Part shown: in pieces, positions 17,891-29,000 of the stretch
Numbering within the stretch: the stretch's first letter is position 1
Layout: each line of letters starts with the position of its first letter
From: Bacteroidota bacterium
GTDB taxonomy: Bacteria; Bacteroidota; Bacteroidia; Chitinophagales; Chitinophagaceae
Direction: 5' to 3'
DNA: 64,000 bases
NCBI GenBank assembly: GCA_023387985.1
Contig: JAEWHC010000001.1
Location: forward strand, 177,178-241,177
Notes under the pieces: generated by a model
The model's database searches: none
What the model was told of the DNA's origin: nothing
What the model saw: only the letters and a program-made list of their open reading frames with translations
Made by a program: the position numbers and the translations under genes

Positions 17891-19206
17891 CATGAATAAG
17901 GCCACGTAGATATTGGGCATGAAGTAGTAGAAATCTTCTCTGCCCAAATGCTCCCGATACACCACCTGCGATGAAATGCCTTTATGTAGCAACTGCTCTT
18001 TGATTTTGTAATAGGCATTGTGCTGCGGATGCTCCTTATCGGTTTTGGGGATAGGGGTAATGTAGATGGCTACATAGGTGGTATTGGGTGCCGCTACAAA
18101 GTTTTTGAGCTGGGCAGATACTTCTTCAAAAATGGTGTCGGTGTTTTCAAATACTATCCGTTTGTCTCTGGCAATACTCAGGGGCTGGTTGATGAATTTT
18201 TGCAGGTTCTTGGTGTGCTTCATCTCATTGTTCACCACTTTGTGCCAGCCGTTGGTGATGTATTCGTAAAGGTTTCTTTGATGAACTCTCCATCATCTTT
18301 GTGGTAAATGAAGAAGAGCTTTACATGGTTCTTTGTGAAAGCCCGTAAGGGCTTGTGCAGGATGATGCCCAATCCCGGATTGATATGGGTATTCTCTAAA
18401 AACTGCAATTCGTTGGAGTTTTCGGAGGTGCGGTACACTTTGTTGGCCGGCACTTTGTAAAAGTCATCCTCTGAAATGTTGATGAGCTTTTTGAAGGCTG
18501 CTGTATTGAGGTAGCTTTTGTAAAACCACTCCAATTGCTTCAGGTAAGGTTTGTAGCGGTTTTCAATGACGATTTCATCCGGCTCAATGTTGAACTCCTT
18601 TTTTAGCGGATTGCTCAGTACCGGAAACAGGGTTTCCATTTGCTGCTTTAGGTCATCGGGCATTTTATCGTAGCGATAAATGGTGCCGTTGCAATTGATG
18701 AGATTGTACTTGCCCGTATCAAAATCGGGAATATCGGCTATGCTTTGTTTCAGCACTTTGGAAGTGCCATCATAGGCCAGTACGATTTCGTAGCTTTCGG
18801 AAACCTGCCTGTACTGCACTTTGATGGTGTACTTATTGTACTGCTTGTATTGCTCTTGCTGCACATCAGTATCTTCCAGCCACACTTCCACATCTTCGGT
18901 AAAGTTGGGGAATACAATAGCCCCTTCAATGGCTTTGAAGTAGTGGAGGATGATGTAGCGGAAGTAGTGAATGGAAAAGCCAATGGCATCTGTAAAAACA
19001 AGGTTCTTTTCGATGGCTCCCGATCTGGTGGGTTGAAAATCTCAATAGTAGTTTTTGTGTTTGGCTTCTCTGCCTTCGGGGAACGATTCAAACAACTTAT
19101 CCCAATAGATAGGAGCAAACCCCTTTTGCTTCTCACCAAAGAAAGCAAAAGTCAGGTTATCTACTACCGGCTTGAATGCTCTACTATTGAGTTGAATCTG
19201 CTGCAT
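17747..19206 (-). pseudogene. Prokaryotic Argonaute (pAgo), decayed
   Basis: Remnant of a long-type pAgo gene in three pieces. From ATG at 19206 (MQQIQLNSRAFKPVVDN), 54 codons run to an in-frame TGA at 19042-19044. The same frame then continues through an N/PAZ-like region that includes INPGLGIILHKPLRAF to a stop at 18232. A one-base shift near 18270-18285 moves the reading into a frame with YEYITNGWHKVVNNEMKHTK and a MID-like section (TYVAIYITPIPKTD, then FYYFMPNIYVAL). Homology ends there, near 17890, so the PIWI nuclease lobe is missing. About 440 of perhaps 700 residues survive. It begins 16 bp after the methylase gene and was evidently the last gene of that operon. Assignment rests on motif order, mainly the MID part; sequencing error could explain the stop or frameshift but not the lost PIWI lobe. 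Confidence 0.68.
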
Positions 19207-19222
19207 AGACTACACTTTTTTA

Positions 19223-22200
19223 TTATTGGTTAAACAAATCGCCTCCATACGCTGCATTGGGCTCGTTTACAATAGTTGATTTTTTGGTACTTGTTTTCTT
19301 TTTCTCCCACAACCCCGCTGCCATCTCCTCCTCATGTATTTTATGGTTCAACTCCAACAACCGTTTTAACGCTTCTTTTCTGGCATCAGGATGAATGGTG
19401 AAACGCACCCTGTCATTCTCCGGCAAGTAATCCACTTCATAGAAATCATGGCGGAGGGCAATTTCATTCCAGCCATAAGCCTCCAGCACGGCCTCATCCA
19501 ATTGCACATGCAGCTCACGGAGTTGGAGGATGCCTTGTATAGCTTCGTTGAAAGAAATTGTATTAGCTGTCTTTACTAAATGCTTTTGCAGAGATGCTAC
19601 CTGTTTGTCTTTATCATTAATGCTTTGGTCTGTAATGGCATTGCTATGAAACAAATTATAGGTTTTGGTAAGCCCCAATTGCATACCCAGCATAATTTGC
19701 CTGCGGTGTTCGTGATAGGCTTCGCCAATGGTTTCTAATTGCTGCTCTAGTTGTGAATTGATGTTTTGTGGAAATGGGAAGGTTTCAAAGCACTCAGAAG
19801 GACTGTAATTTATTGTGCCTCCGCCAAGCGTTGAACTATATTTCCAACTCCAGTGATCATATAAACTATTTTGTAGCAATGATAAATATCTTCTTTGGTC
19901 GAACGCAAGAACTACGATTTTATCCATAAATATCTGTCTGGCATTTACCTCGGCAACTACTACATATTTTGACACTCTTGTAATAACATATACTCGGTGA
20001 AGCTCTTTTATTGTATTGTAGAGCAACATTGTCGGCCGTCCGAATTGCCACCATCGCTTTCCTCTTTCTACAGCTGTTGTATTTCCAAATAAAAGCTTCT
20101 CTCTCTCTGGCTTAACATATTTTTCTATATGCTTGTAACATTCAATATATTGTCTGGCTATTTCTTCTGGCCAATCAAAAAAATTAATCACCCATCTGCT
20201 TGGGCTCTGGTCGGCACTATTGTTTAAATCGTCTCCATTTAAATAAGGAAAAACAACTTCTTTGTTTTTGGGGTCTTTTGCAATTAATGCTTCCGCTTCA
20301 TGTGGTTCAAGCACAAAGCCTTTTCCAAGCACAATACTTCCCTGAAAACTCTTGCCTTCATTTTGCTTTAATGGAAAAGGATTACCCAGAGTTTCAGCAT
20401 CATCTAAATAGGGTGTTATAGTTTTTACTTCTTTACTTCCCAAATAGAATTTTCCTTTCCAAGGCTGTTTGGTAATTGTTACTAATGCCACCTCAACCGC
20501 TGCCACTCCAGGCCACTTGGTGCTTTTTACTGCATGGTTAATAGTTCCACCTTGCTTAACTATTATATCTAATCCATCTTCACGGGCCTTGCCTTGTGCA
20601 ATGGTATTTGTAGAAATCAGTGATTGAAACCCTTTAGGCTTAATGATGGCGAATATTCTTCGGAAGAAATAAGTAACTAAATCTACCGCTCCAATTGGTG
20701 CAAACTGATGTTTAATACTTTCCAAAAAGGCATCACCAAAAGAACCACTTAATTTCTGTCCACCTAAAAACGGAGGATTTCCTAAAATACAATCAAAACC
20801 TCCATCACTAAACACCTCCGGAAACTCAATAAACCAATGAAAGAATCGGTATTGTGGTGCAATAGTTTCTATAAATGCTAACTTTTGAGATTGCAACGGC
20901 CCCATGCCTTTATTTACATTTCTTAAAAAGCCACGGTATTGAGCATCTGTAAGTAAATGTGCTTTATTAGCTTCGGTTTTTGCAATAAAAAACTGAGCTA
21001 CTTGAGCATCAGCCAATTGTTTTAGACGAATACGTTCTACTGATTGTTCAAATTTGCGATATTCCTTTTCCTTTTTTGATACTTCATCAGGATTAGTTTC
21101 AGGTAAATTTTTAAACAGGTTAAACTTTTCAATTACTGCATTTACTTCATCATTAATAGAAGCTTCAAAATCTAAGGTCGCCTGTTCCTTTTGCTTTCTT
21201 TCTTGTTGGTTACGTTTTCTGAAAGCAGCAGCAATATCCTTATCGTCACCGGGCAGTGTTTTAAAGGCTTCATCAGCTATGCCGTTTTCCAGTTCGCTGC
21301 GGTGTGCCAGCCCTACAATGGCATCACCACATTTAATGTGGTGGTCTAAAAAATTCAGCGGTTCACCCGGGTTGTAGGCTTCCAGCCAAAGGGCTATTTT
21401 ACACAGTTCAACCGCCAATGGATTTTTGTCTACCCCATAAATGCAGTTCCGAACCACATCTTTCATAGCCTTGCGTATGGCCACCGGGTTGGGTTGTTCT
21501 TCCTCGGTTTGCACACGGGCAATTTCCAGCGATAACCTACGGGCTGCACTCAACAAAATGTGGCCACTGCCGCAGGCAACATCTGCTATCTTTAGGCTAA
21601 GCAGCGATTGTAAAGTAGTTTCCTTGCTGGCTTTCTTCTGTTGATAAGGTTTTATTCTATCCTCAATCAAATACTCCAACGAATGTTTAATGAGGGGCTG
21701 CACTAGTTCTTCGGGTGTGTAGTGGCTGCCGCTTTTGCCCCGTTCGTTGCTGGTATCAAAGCTACAACTGTATTGGTCGCTGCCTTCCATCTTTTTTACC
21801 TCCAGTTTCAGTTCCAGCAAACCTTCGTACACCGAGCCAAATTCTTCCACATCCAGGCCGCCATAGTTTACAGCTATCAGCACCCCATTGTCGTTTTCAA
21901 AATAGCTGAGGGATTTGATGATGTTCAGCAAAACGGCATTACTCAGGTAGCATTGGTGCAGGTCGTAACCATTTCCACTGATGGCATGGTAGCCAAACAA
22001 ATCCCCTTGCAGCGCCATGATGCCCAGCTTTTCGCCAATCTCTTTTTTCTCAAACAAAGAGAAGGTACTGATTAAGCCCTGCCATAAATCGTAGTGGCGG
22101 CTGGCTTCGGGTGGCAATAATTTCTTAGCCAGTTTGCGTAAGCGAAGCAGGCTGTAATAGTTGAAATAAATTTGATTGAAACGTTTGGCTTCTGGTGTTT

Positions 22201-23119
22201 TGTTATCGGCATACACGAGATTACGTTCTTCAATCACAAACAAAAACAGCAGCCTGTAAATGATGCGTAATTGATGACGGTAATATTCATCGGCACTGAA
22301 GTTGCCCGATGCAACAGTTTCTCTTAGTGCTGGGTTATTGGGATGATTGATAAAGCCATTGGCCAAACTCTTGATGGCTTCTTTTACAGCATCACCCAAT
22401 TTGCTGCGGATGGTACTGCCCGCTTCCAGACCTTCCTGATGGTATTTTTCAATGATGCTTTCTGCTCCGCCATCGATTTTCTTTGGCATACGGCTAGCAT
22501 GCAGCACCCGGTAGAGAATCACGAAATCGGAATACAAATCCTCTTCCATCATCTTCTCCAGGTTAAACTCTACATAGCTTAACCTTGTAATTCGGCTGGC
22601 ATCACGCAGCAAACGCAACAGGCGGCCATTGGTAACCATGCCATACAGGTGCTCACTGTAATTAAGATATTCCTGCACCATGGCATGAGGTGATACTCGG
22701 AGTTGTTTGTTTTCCGGTCGTTTATCCAGCGATTCGTGGTAGCCACCTACATACACAGGAAAGCCATCGAGATTGCTATCTCTATACCCAATAGGAAATG
22801 ATTTGCCGTTGAGTTCTTCCGATTGGCGGTTGAAGGTAAGGTTGTATCCAAGATTGGTAAGCAGTGGAGAAATCCAGAAGTTGCGGGTTTCGGTGGTCCC
22901 GGTTTCTCCTTCTTTCAGTCGGGAAAGTTTGCTTTTATAAATAGTCCATTGCCCTTTGGCCTCTTGCCAAGCCAGGCTGATTTCATCCTTGAGTTTGGCA
23001 TTGGTTAAATCGGGATGGAAATCTTTACCCTGCTGAAACGTGGCCTGCTCACTGCGGATTTTAGCTAAAAGATCAGTGGATAGAATGGAGCCTTGTATAT
23101 CTATAGATGGAAAATTCAT
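19223..23119 (-). CDS. Eco57I-type DNA N6-adenine methylase, DISARM DrmMI-like
   Basis: A 1298-aa protein. Residues about 40-210 form a type IIG-style N-terminal part (SPHAMVQEYLNYSEHLYG, VTNGRLLRLLRD). The amino-methyltransferase motifs follow: GSHYTPEELV at about 464, SAM-binding ADVACGSGHIL at 512-522, YGVDKNPLAVELCK at 561, GDAIVG at 598 and catalytic NPPF at 781-784. A target-recognition region fills much of the C-terminal 500 residues. It should methylate adenine in a specific site, marking self DNA for the helicases encoded just upstream (8 bp away). In class 1 DISARM the DrmMI methylase has this role and size; a type IIG enzyme with its own nuclease remains possible, as no clear PD-(D/E)XK motif was located in the N-terminus. 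Confidence 0.85.
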   Translation of the reverse strand: MNFPSIDIQGSILSTDLLAKIRSEQATFQQGKDFHPDLTNAKLKDEISLAWQEAKGQWTIYKSKLSRLKEGETGTTETRNFWISPLLTNLGYNLTFNRQSEELNGKSFPIGYRDSNLDGFPVYVGGYHESLDKRPENKQLRVSPHAMVQEYLNYSEHLYGMVTNGRLLRLLRDASRITRLSYVEFNLEKMMEEDLYSDFVILYRVLHASRMPKKIDGGAESIIEKYHQEGLEAGSTIRSKLGDAVKEAIKSLANGFINHPNNPALRETVASGNFSADEYYRHQLRIIYRLLFLFVIEERNLVYADNKTPEAKRFNQIYFNYYSLLRLRKLAKKLLPPEASRHYDLWQGLISTFSLFEKKEIGEKLGIMALQGDLFGYHAISGNGYDLHQCYLSNAVLLNIIKSLSYFENDNGVLIAVNYGGLDVEEFGSVYEGLLELKLEVKKMEGSDQYSCSFDTSNERGKSGSHYTPEELVQPLIKHSLEYLIEDRIKPYQQKKASKETTLQSLLSLKIADVACGSGHILLSAARRLSLEIARVQTEEEQPNPVAIRKAMKDVVRNCIYGVDKNPLAVELCKIALWLEAYNPGEPLNFLDHHIKCGDAIVGLAHRSELENGIADEAFKTLPGDDKDIAAAFRKRNQQERKQKEQATLDFEASINDEVNAVIEKFNLFKNLPETNPDEVSKKEKEYRKFEQSVERIRLKQLADAQVAQFFIAKTEANKAHLLTDAQYRGFLRNVNKGMGPLQSQKLAFIETIAPQYRFFHWFIEFPEVFSDGGFDCILGNPPFLGGQKLSGSFGDAFLESIKHQFAPIGAVDLVTYFFRRIFAIIKPKGFQSLISTNTIAQGKAREDGLDIIVKQGGTINHAVKSTKWPGVAAVEVALVTITKQPWKGKFYLGSKEVKTITPYLDDAETLGNPFPLKQNEGKSFQGSIVLGKGFVLEPHEAEALIAKDPKNKEVVFPYLNGDDLNNSADQSPSRWVINFFDWPEEIARQYIECYKHIEKYVKPEREKLLFGNTTAVERGKRWWQFGRPTMLLYNTIKELHRVYVITRVSKYVVVAEVNARQIFMDKIVVLAFDQRRYLSLLQNSLYDHWSWKYSSTLGGGTINYSPSECFETFPFPQNINSQLEQQLETIGEAYHEHRRQIMLGMQLGLTKTYNLFHSNAITDQSINDKDKQVASLQKHLVKTANTISFNEAIQGILQLRELHVQLDEAVLEAYGWNEIALRHDFYEVDYLPENDRVRFTIHPDARKEALKRLLELNHKIHEEEMAAGLWEKKKTSTKKSTIVNEPNAAYGGDLFNQ

Positions 23120-23127
23120 ACTGATCG

Positions 23128-26010
23128 TTAGATTTTAGGATTGGGAATTAATACATATACCCCTAAAATATCAGGAGGCAAAACAGGGGTAACAGCTTCA
23201 AATCGTTTTGCGCCAATGTACTTGGCAAAACGGGTATGGGCATGTACCAATTCATCAGACCTCTTTTCTACTACTTTAATGAAGTCAGGATGCAGTTGCT
23301 TAAAATGTTCCAGTTCTTTTTCAAAAATGATTTCCTGTCTCTCATTACTGACGTCTAAGGCATTGGAAGTGTGCAACAGCTCTTTGCATCGATCAATATC
23401 AAGTGCATTAACCCCATCAACTGTTTGCTCGTAGCCCCAGAGGAACATTTCTTCCGATACCATTTCGTGCTGTTTACTTACCTCCCGAATCACATTGCGA
23501 ACACGGAATTGTATCAAAGTCGTTTGCGTATTCACGGCATCTGTACGGAAGACAGAAGCCCGTGCTGCTTTATTTCCTTTTCTTTCTTTGTCAAGCGAGT
23601 GGGCAATAATGCGATGGCATAACTGCTCTACAAAACGGTGGTTGCGACCTATATAGCGAAAGCCTTGCGGAGTGGGCGACTGAAACGAAATATGAATTTT
23701 ATCTCCCTGACCTAACGCTGCTGCCATCCAATCGTCCATGTTCATTTTTTTGAAGATATAGCCACCATCCACCCTTTCAAAGTTTGCACCCAATAGTTTG
23801 GAAGCTGCAATCACAAAGGCTTCCAATGTAGCCACATCGCCAATGGCCTCATCCACTTCATACAGGTCTTTCTTTACTTCCTCCGGCATGATGCTTTCGT
23901 GGGCAAAAATGGAACGTATTTTTTCGGCCTTTTCCCTTGCTGCTTCAATTTCGTTGGTAATTTCAACATCCAATTCATCTAATTCAGGGCTTGCCCCAAA
24001 ATCAATGCGTATTTGTTTGGCAAATCGGTTTTGGGCTTTGTCAGGATTTAAAAGCACTTCTTTCAAAACCTTGTCCATCACCGAACGGTTATCATCTGCC
24101 AGTGCGATGCTTACTCCAGATGTGTTTTGAATGCGTTGTATTTTTTCAATGATGATTTTAAGTACCACCACATCCATAGGGTTGTCTTCACCAAACAGCA
24201 CCTTAACATCAATGGTATTTTGATGATTGCCGTTTTTATCTATCCAGCCTGGCTGGCCGTATCTGTCCACACGGCCCTCTCTTTGCTCTAACCGGTTAGG
24301 ATTCCAGGGTAAATCGTAATGTAGAATAGCGTTGAATTTATCCTGCAGGTTGATACCCTCACTCAAACAATCAGTAGCTACCAAAACTCTTCGTTGACTT
24401 TTGGCCATTTCATCAATTTTCTCCCTGCGTTCTTCATCACTCAATTCACTTGTGATAGCCCGAACATCTGCATCTTTTGGCAGGTGCTCTTTCAGAATTT
24501 TGGCCACATATTGAGCTGTGGCTATAAAGCGGCAAAACACAATGGGGCTTTGGCCTTTGTTAATCCAAAGTTTGATTTGCTCTGTACAACGTTTTACCTT
24601 TTGATCTTTTTCAATACTGGTTAACTCAGCCGCTTTTTGAGCAAGGCGATGCAATACATTCCATTCAGAATCGGTAAGATCAGCACGGTCAATAATTTCA
24701 ACTTGTTCTGTATCACTTTGCTCATCCCATTTCTCAACGATGGGGTTTTCTCTTACTTCTTCGGCAGTCACTTCATCCTGTTCGGAAAGGTTGGACTTTC
24801 TTTTTTGCAGCATTTCAAATCCAGCTGCCGGGCTACTCATCACCCCCCGCAACAAAGAAAGAGCAGCAAAGTATTTAATTCGTGCTTTGTTTTCTGTAAC
24901 ACCCTCCGTACTTATTCCTCTTGCAAATTTTAATACGTCTTGATAGAGTTTATAATAATCTGACGATGCAGATAGGGCATAGGGCAATTCTTCGGTCGTT
25001 CGCTTAGGAAATGGCGTTTCCTCATCCAGCCATTTCTCAATATTCTTTCGCTTACGTTGAATAAAGTGGGCAGCCACTTTTCGCTTTTCAGAAGTAGTTA
25101 AATCTGAAAAGTTGTAGGTTTCAAATTCGGGATTGACCAAGCCCAGCAGGGATTTGAACTCGCCATCCTTTCCGCTATGTGGTGTGGCCGTTAATAGAAC
25201 TAAATGCTGCTGTTCCCTTGATGCAATCTTTTCTAAAAGCTCATAGCGTTGCTGGCTTTGGCTTTTCTTGTTTACATCTATATTCTTTGTGCAAGTGTGG
25301 GCTTCATCTACAATCACCAAATTAGGCACATCCTTTAGAAAAGCAGGCATCTTGGTGGAGCCATTCTTTACATAGTCGATGGATACCACCTGATAAGGGT
25401 AATAGTTAAATACATTTAGTGTGTCATCACCAACTATCTTTCTTTCCAACGCAGCTACAGTGCTTGACCGGATGATGACTGCATCAATATCTAACTTATC
25501 AGCTAATTCCTTTTGCCATTGCTCACACAAATGGGGTGGGCACAATACTGCAAAAGATTTAATGCTTCCTCTTTCCAGAAGCTCCCGTAAAATCAGGATG
25601 GCTTCAATTGTTTTACCAATACCCACATCATCTGCGATCAGCAACCTTGTTACTGGCTGCTTCAATGCCATAATCAAGGGAACCAATTGATAAGAACGGG
25701 GACGGAAAGAGAGCTTTCCCATGCACCTGAATGGACCACTTACCTGGCGGAAAGAAAGTCGTGCAGCATCGTACAACAGTTTTGCTGTAAGGAAACTATC
25801 TAAGTCCGTTTTAGCGGGCAACTCAAAATAATCGTCTTCAATTTTGTCAAATGATTGCAGAACGGGTTCAAATACTGAAATCATTTCATCATCCGAGCCG
25901 CCCAAAGGCTTAAGCAAAATGACTTCATTATCAGAAGATGGTTGAACAACACATCGTCTGCCCCTGAATTTGACGAGCTTTCCCGGTTTTTTTAATTTGC
26001 TGTCTATCAT
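23128..26010 (-). CDS. SNF2-type helicase, DISARM DrmD-like
   Basis: A 960-aa superfamily 2 ATPase with both RecA-like lobes. Walker A is GIGKT at 130-134 (LLIADDVGIGKTIEA), the Walker B box is DEAH at 235-238 (VIVDEAHTC), followed by LLTATPHSG. Lobe 2 ends with NRLEQREGRVDRYGQ at about residue 575. A long C-terminal extension (600-960) is mostly helical. It lies 5 bp after the large DEAD/DEAH helicase gene and 8 bp before the methylase, so the three are translated from one message. In class 1 DISARM a SNF2-like helicase (DrmD) accompanies the methylase, and the size and context fit; this is inference from layout. It probably tracks on unmodified foreign DNA. Confidence 0.82.
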   Translation of the reverse strand: MIDSKLKKPGKLVKFRGRRCVVQPSSDNEVILLKPLGGSDDEMISVFEPVLQSFDKIEDDYFELPAKTDLDSFLTAKLLYDAARLSFRQVSGPFRCMGKLSFRPRSYQLVPLIMALKQPVTRLLIADDVGIGKTIEAILILRELLERGSIKSFAVLCPPHLCEQWQKELADKLDIDAVIIRSSTVAALERKIVGDDTLNVFNYYPYQVVSIDYVKNGSTKMPAFLKDVPNLVIVDEAHTCTKNIDVNKKSQSQQRYELLEKIASREQQHLVLLTATPHSGKDGEFKSLLGLVNPEFETYNFSDLTTSEKRKVAAHFIQRKRKNIEKWLDEETPFPKRTTEELPYALSASSDYYKLYQDVLKFARGISTEGVTENKARIKYFAALSLLRGVMSSPAAGFEMLQKRKSNLSEQDEVTAEEVRENPIVEKWDEQSDTEQVEIIDRADLTDSEWNVLHRLAQKAAELTSIEKDQKVKRCTEQIKLWINKGQSPIVFCRFIATAQYVAKILKEHLPKDADVRAITSELSDEERREKIDEMAKSQRRVLVATDCLSEGINLQDKFNAILHYDLPWNPNRLEQREGRVDRYGQPGWIDKNGNHQNTIDVKVLFGEDNPMDVVVLKIIIEKIQRIQNTSGVSIALADDNRSVMDKVLKEVLLNPDKAQNRFAKQIRIDFGASPELDELDVEITNEIEAAREKAEKIRSIFAHESIMPEEVKKDLYEVDEAIGDVATLEAFVIAASKLLGANFERVDGGYIFKKMNMDDWMAAALGQGDKIHISFQSPTPQGFRYIGRNHRFVEQLCHRIIAHSLDKERKGNKAARASVFRTDAVNTQTTLIQFRVRNVIREVSKQHEMVSEEMFLWGYEQTVDGVNALDIDRCKELLHTSNALDVSNERQEIIFEKELEHFKQLHPDFIKVVEKRSDELVHAHTRFAKYIGAKRFEAVTPVLPPDILGVYVLIPNPKI

Positions 26011-26015
26011 AGTGC

Positions 26016-29000
26016 TTATCGTACTTTTCTAAAAATATCTTGTCTTCTCGTTATGAAGGAAGAAACCTCTTCAGCGGTCTCATCCCATACCAAGACATCA
26101 AAGCCTGCCAATTCAATGGTTTTTCGTTTTTTGTCATCGTCAGCTTTTACTATTGACTTTTTGTGAATACCACCATCCACAAAAATCAAAGCCTTCTCTT
26201 TCTCATACACGAAATCAGGCTGCACATAAAACTGCTCCATATTGTGATTGGTAAAATCAGGCAAACGGTAACCATTTTCATATAAATAATCCAATAGCGC
26301 TTTCTCGCCAAGGCTTCGATGATGCAGGCCCTTTTTCAATTCTTCATATTTCTCCTCGTATGTGCCACCAATGGTATCATCAGGGTTTGAAGCAATCAAT
26401 AGTTCCAAAGCCTTTATGATGGAATGACGGTCAATATGGCCATGATCCATTTGGTTGTAGTAGGAAAGCAAATCATCGTAACTCGCTTTTGGTCTGGCCG
26501 GGAACAAATCTTCCTTTGTAGCATAATCGTAGCCACATATTGTATATGCTTCCAGGAAAATATCACGCAACTTCACAGGGTTCCGGGAAATGTCTTTCAA
26601 CACACCAATACTACCTTCAGCAGATTCATAAAGCATAATATTTTTATGCTCTGTGCCACCCATCAGCTTAGCATCAATTTCCACCGGTTCTATGTTGTAT
26701 ATTTTTTCGATAGCCTTTTCCAATGCGTACTGCATGGTTATAACACCTTGTTCTGTTAAGCCCAATGACTTCACGGGCTGGACATACAACACGTCAGAAG
26801 TGTCATAGGTGTATAGCATAATGGTTTGAATGGGGTCATCTGGCTTTTCATTTTCTTTTTGCTTCTGTGTTTTAAAGAATCCAGATTTAGTACCAACTTT
26901 GAAACCATTATCAATGCCTCTTTTCCATTTTTTATTTAATAGAATCAATTTGGCAGCCGGTGCATAGAACAATTTCATTAATTCATCACCATCAACTGTA
27001 AGCTTAATCTTAGTAGCATCCTGCAAACTATCGGCAGAGTTTAAATACAATTCCGTTACATACCCCTCGGAAGTACGCACTTCTTCCATGCAGGAAATGC
27101 GTTCGGAATTTTCAGATTGAGCTTCTTCTAATTCTAACAAATTCTGATGCAATTCAATGTTGCTGGCGGTGAACTGAACACCAGTGATCGGGTCTTGATT
27201 TTTTCCCTTTCCCTCATCTTTACCGAGAAATGCATAATTGGTTTCCTTAGAAATTTTGATTTCCGTAAGATCCAAAGAAACATCATTCGGTGTGATACGG
27301 TTAACCTTGTATTTGCCACCATTGTGGTAAATAAGGTTATTAGGGCCAAACTCCTTTAACCCAATGAAACGGGGTCTTGAAACAGCTTCATTTCGGTCTT
27401 TACCTCCGAGAAATACACGAATTGGAAGACGAGTAAAGTTGTAGCCAGGCAGGAAACCTTCTGAGGCTAAGTACCTGAAAGTATAGAACTCGGAAAGGGT
27501 TGAATTTTTGCTTTTATCCGACTGATTCTCCAGTAGGCTTTTTCTATCCTTAGCCCGCATGTAGGAGATATTCGCCAGCTTTTTTATCTCCAGGTCCTTT
27601 ACAATAGGACTGATATGCGTTTCGTGGGCTTCATTCATTTGACGCAAAGCATCTAAATACATTTTACGCCAACGAAGCAGTGCGTTTTCCAACTTATCAG
27701 GTACAGTTCTGATTTGTGTTTCTAACCATGCCTCATTGAACCATCTGATGCCTATAAAATCTATGCTTGACACCACAGATAAAACCACCTTCCTGATTGC
27801 TTCAAAGTTGGAATCAATCACATCCTGATATTTTGCTTTTATATCCTTTTTGAGTTTGTAGGTTCCTCCTCCAATATCAATCAAGTCAAGTAGCGAAGGT
27901 TTAAACTCCTCCGCATTGAGAAATGAAAGTACCGTTGCATTGATGTGAGATCGAATTAACTCCTCATTGGTTAAGTCAATCCTTGGTGCCTGTACTACAC
28001 CAGCAACCATTTTCACCGGGTTGGCAAAGTAATGTTTATCATGTGGACTAACTTTAGATGCATAAGTGAATACCAAAGCAGATTGTCCACTGCGACCGGC
28101 ACGGCCACTGCGCTGTGCATAGTTTGCGGGGCTTGGCGGCACATTCCGCATGTGGACAATATTGAGGGAAGAAATATCAATACCCAACTCCATAGTAGGG
28201 GAGCAGTACAAGGCACTTAATTCTTTTGCTTCATTGAATTTTTCTTCCCGGTCAATCTTTTCTTCATTCTTAATCTGCCCTGTATGTTCAGCAGCGATAT
28301 ATGATTTGGGAAGTTTAGAAAAGTCTTCCCGGTAGAGTTTCTGAAAATAAAGATGCGGCTTAATCTTCACTTCATCATCAAGCGTTATTAATGAGGTCTT
28401 ATCTGCCGTAACTGATACCAAATCTCCTTTCTTCCACAGTACTTTTGAAAGAATTAATTGATAGGCGTCCTTATCTCCCTTCTCTGCCTTAATATTCACC
28501 TTTTTCAGGTAATGCGCCTCCGCTAATGCATCCAAAAGTGCGGTCATGAAAACACTGTAGTCATTTCCAGATGGTGGAGTTATGCCCTCCTTTCTGAACT
28601 CGTGTTTGATATAACGAGCCAATCTGCTGGATGGGCCTATACTTTGAATGAATGTTTCTCTTGTAGCCTTATCTGCCCCCTGAACGGATAGGAAATTAGG
28701 AGCATCCAGCTTTTCGCCTTTATCTAATGACCAAAGTTTTTCTTTATTCAGTTGTTGGTTTAACTCACTCTCAATGCGTAATCTGTTTTCATAACGCAGC
28801 ATGTCATAATCCACTGCAAACATATTCCTGAAGTAATTCAAAACTTGTAGAACAAACTCCTTTCTTTTTTCTGCAGGCCAATCCTTCAACAAGTCGAGAT
28901 TGTTCCAAAGTGTTTCATCAGCTACATCCTGGTCAATATTTTTGTAAGTAATTTCTAATAGGGCTGTTTGTTCCAGATTAGGTAAGATATATCGCCAACC

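Noticed and set aside
18745..19233. 162-aa plus-strand ORF opposite the Argonaute remnant
   Set aside because: It is the antisense shadow of the pAgo coding sequence, whose own frame carries the recognisable motifs.
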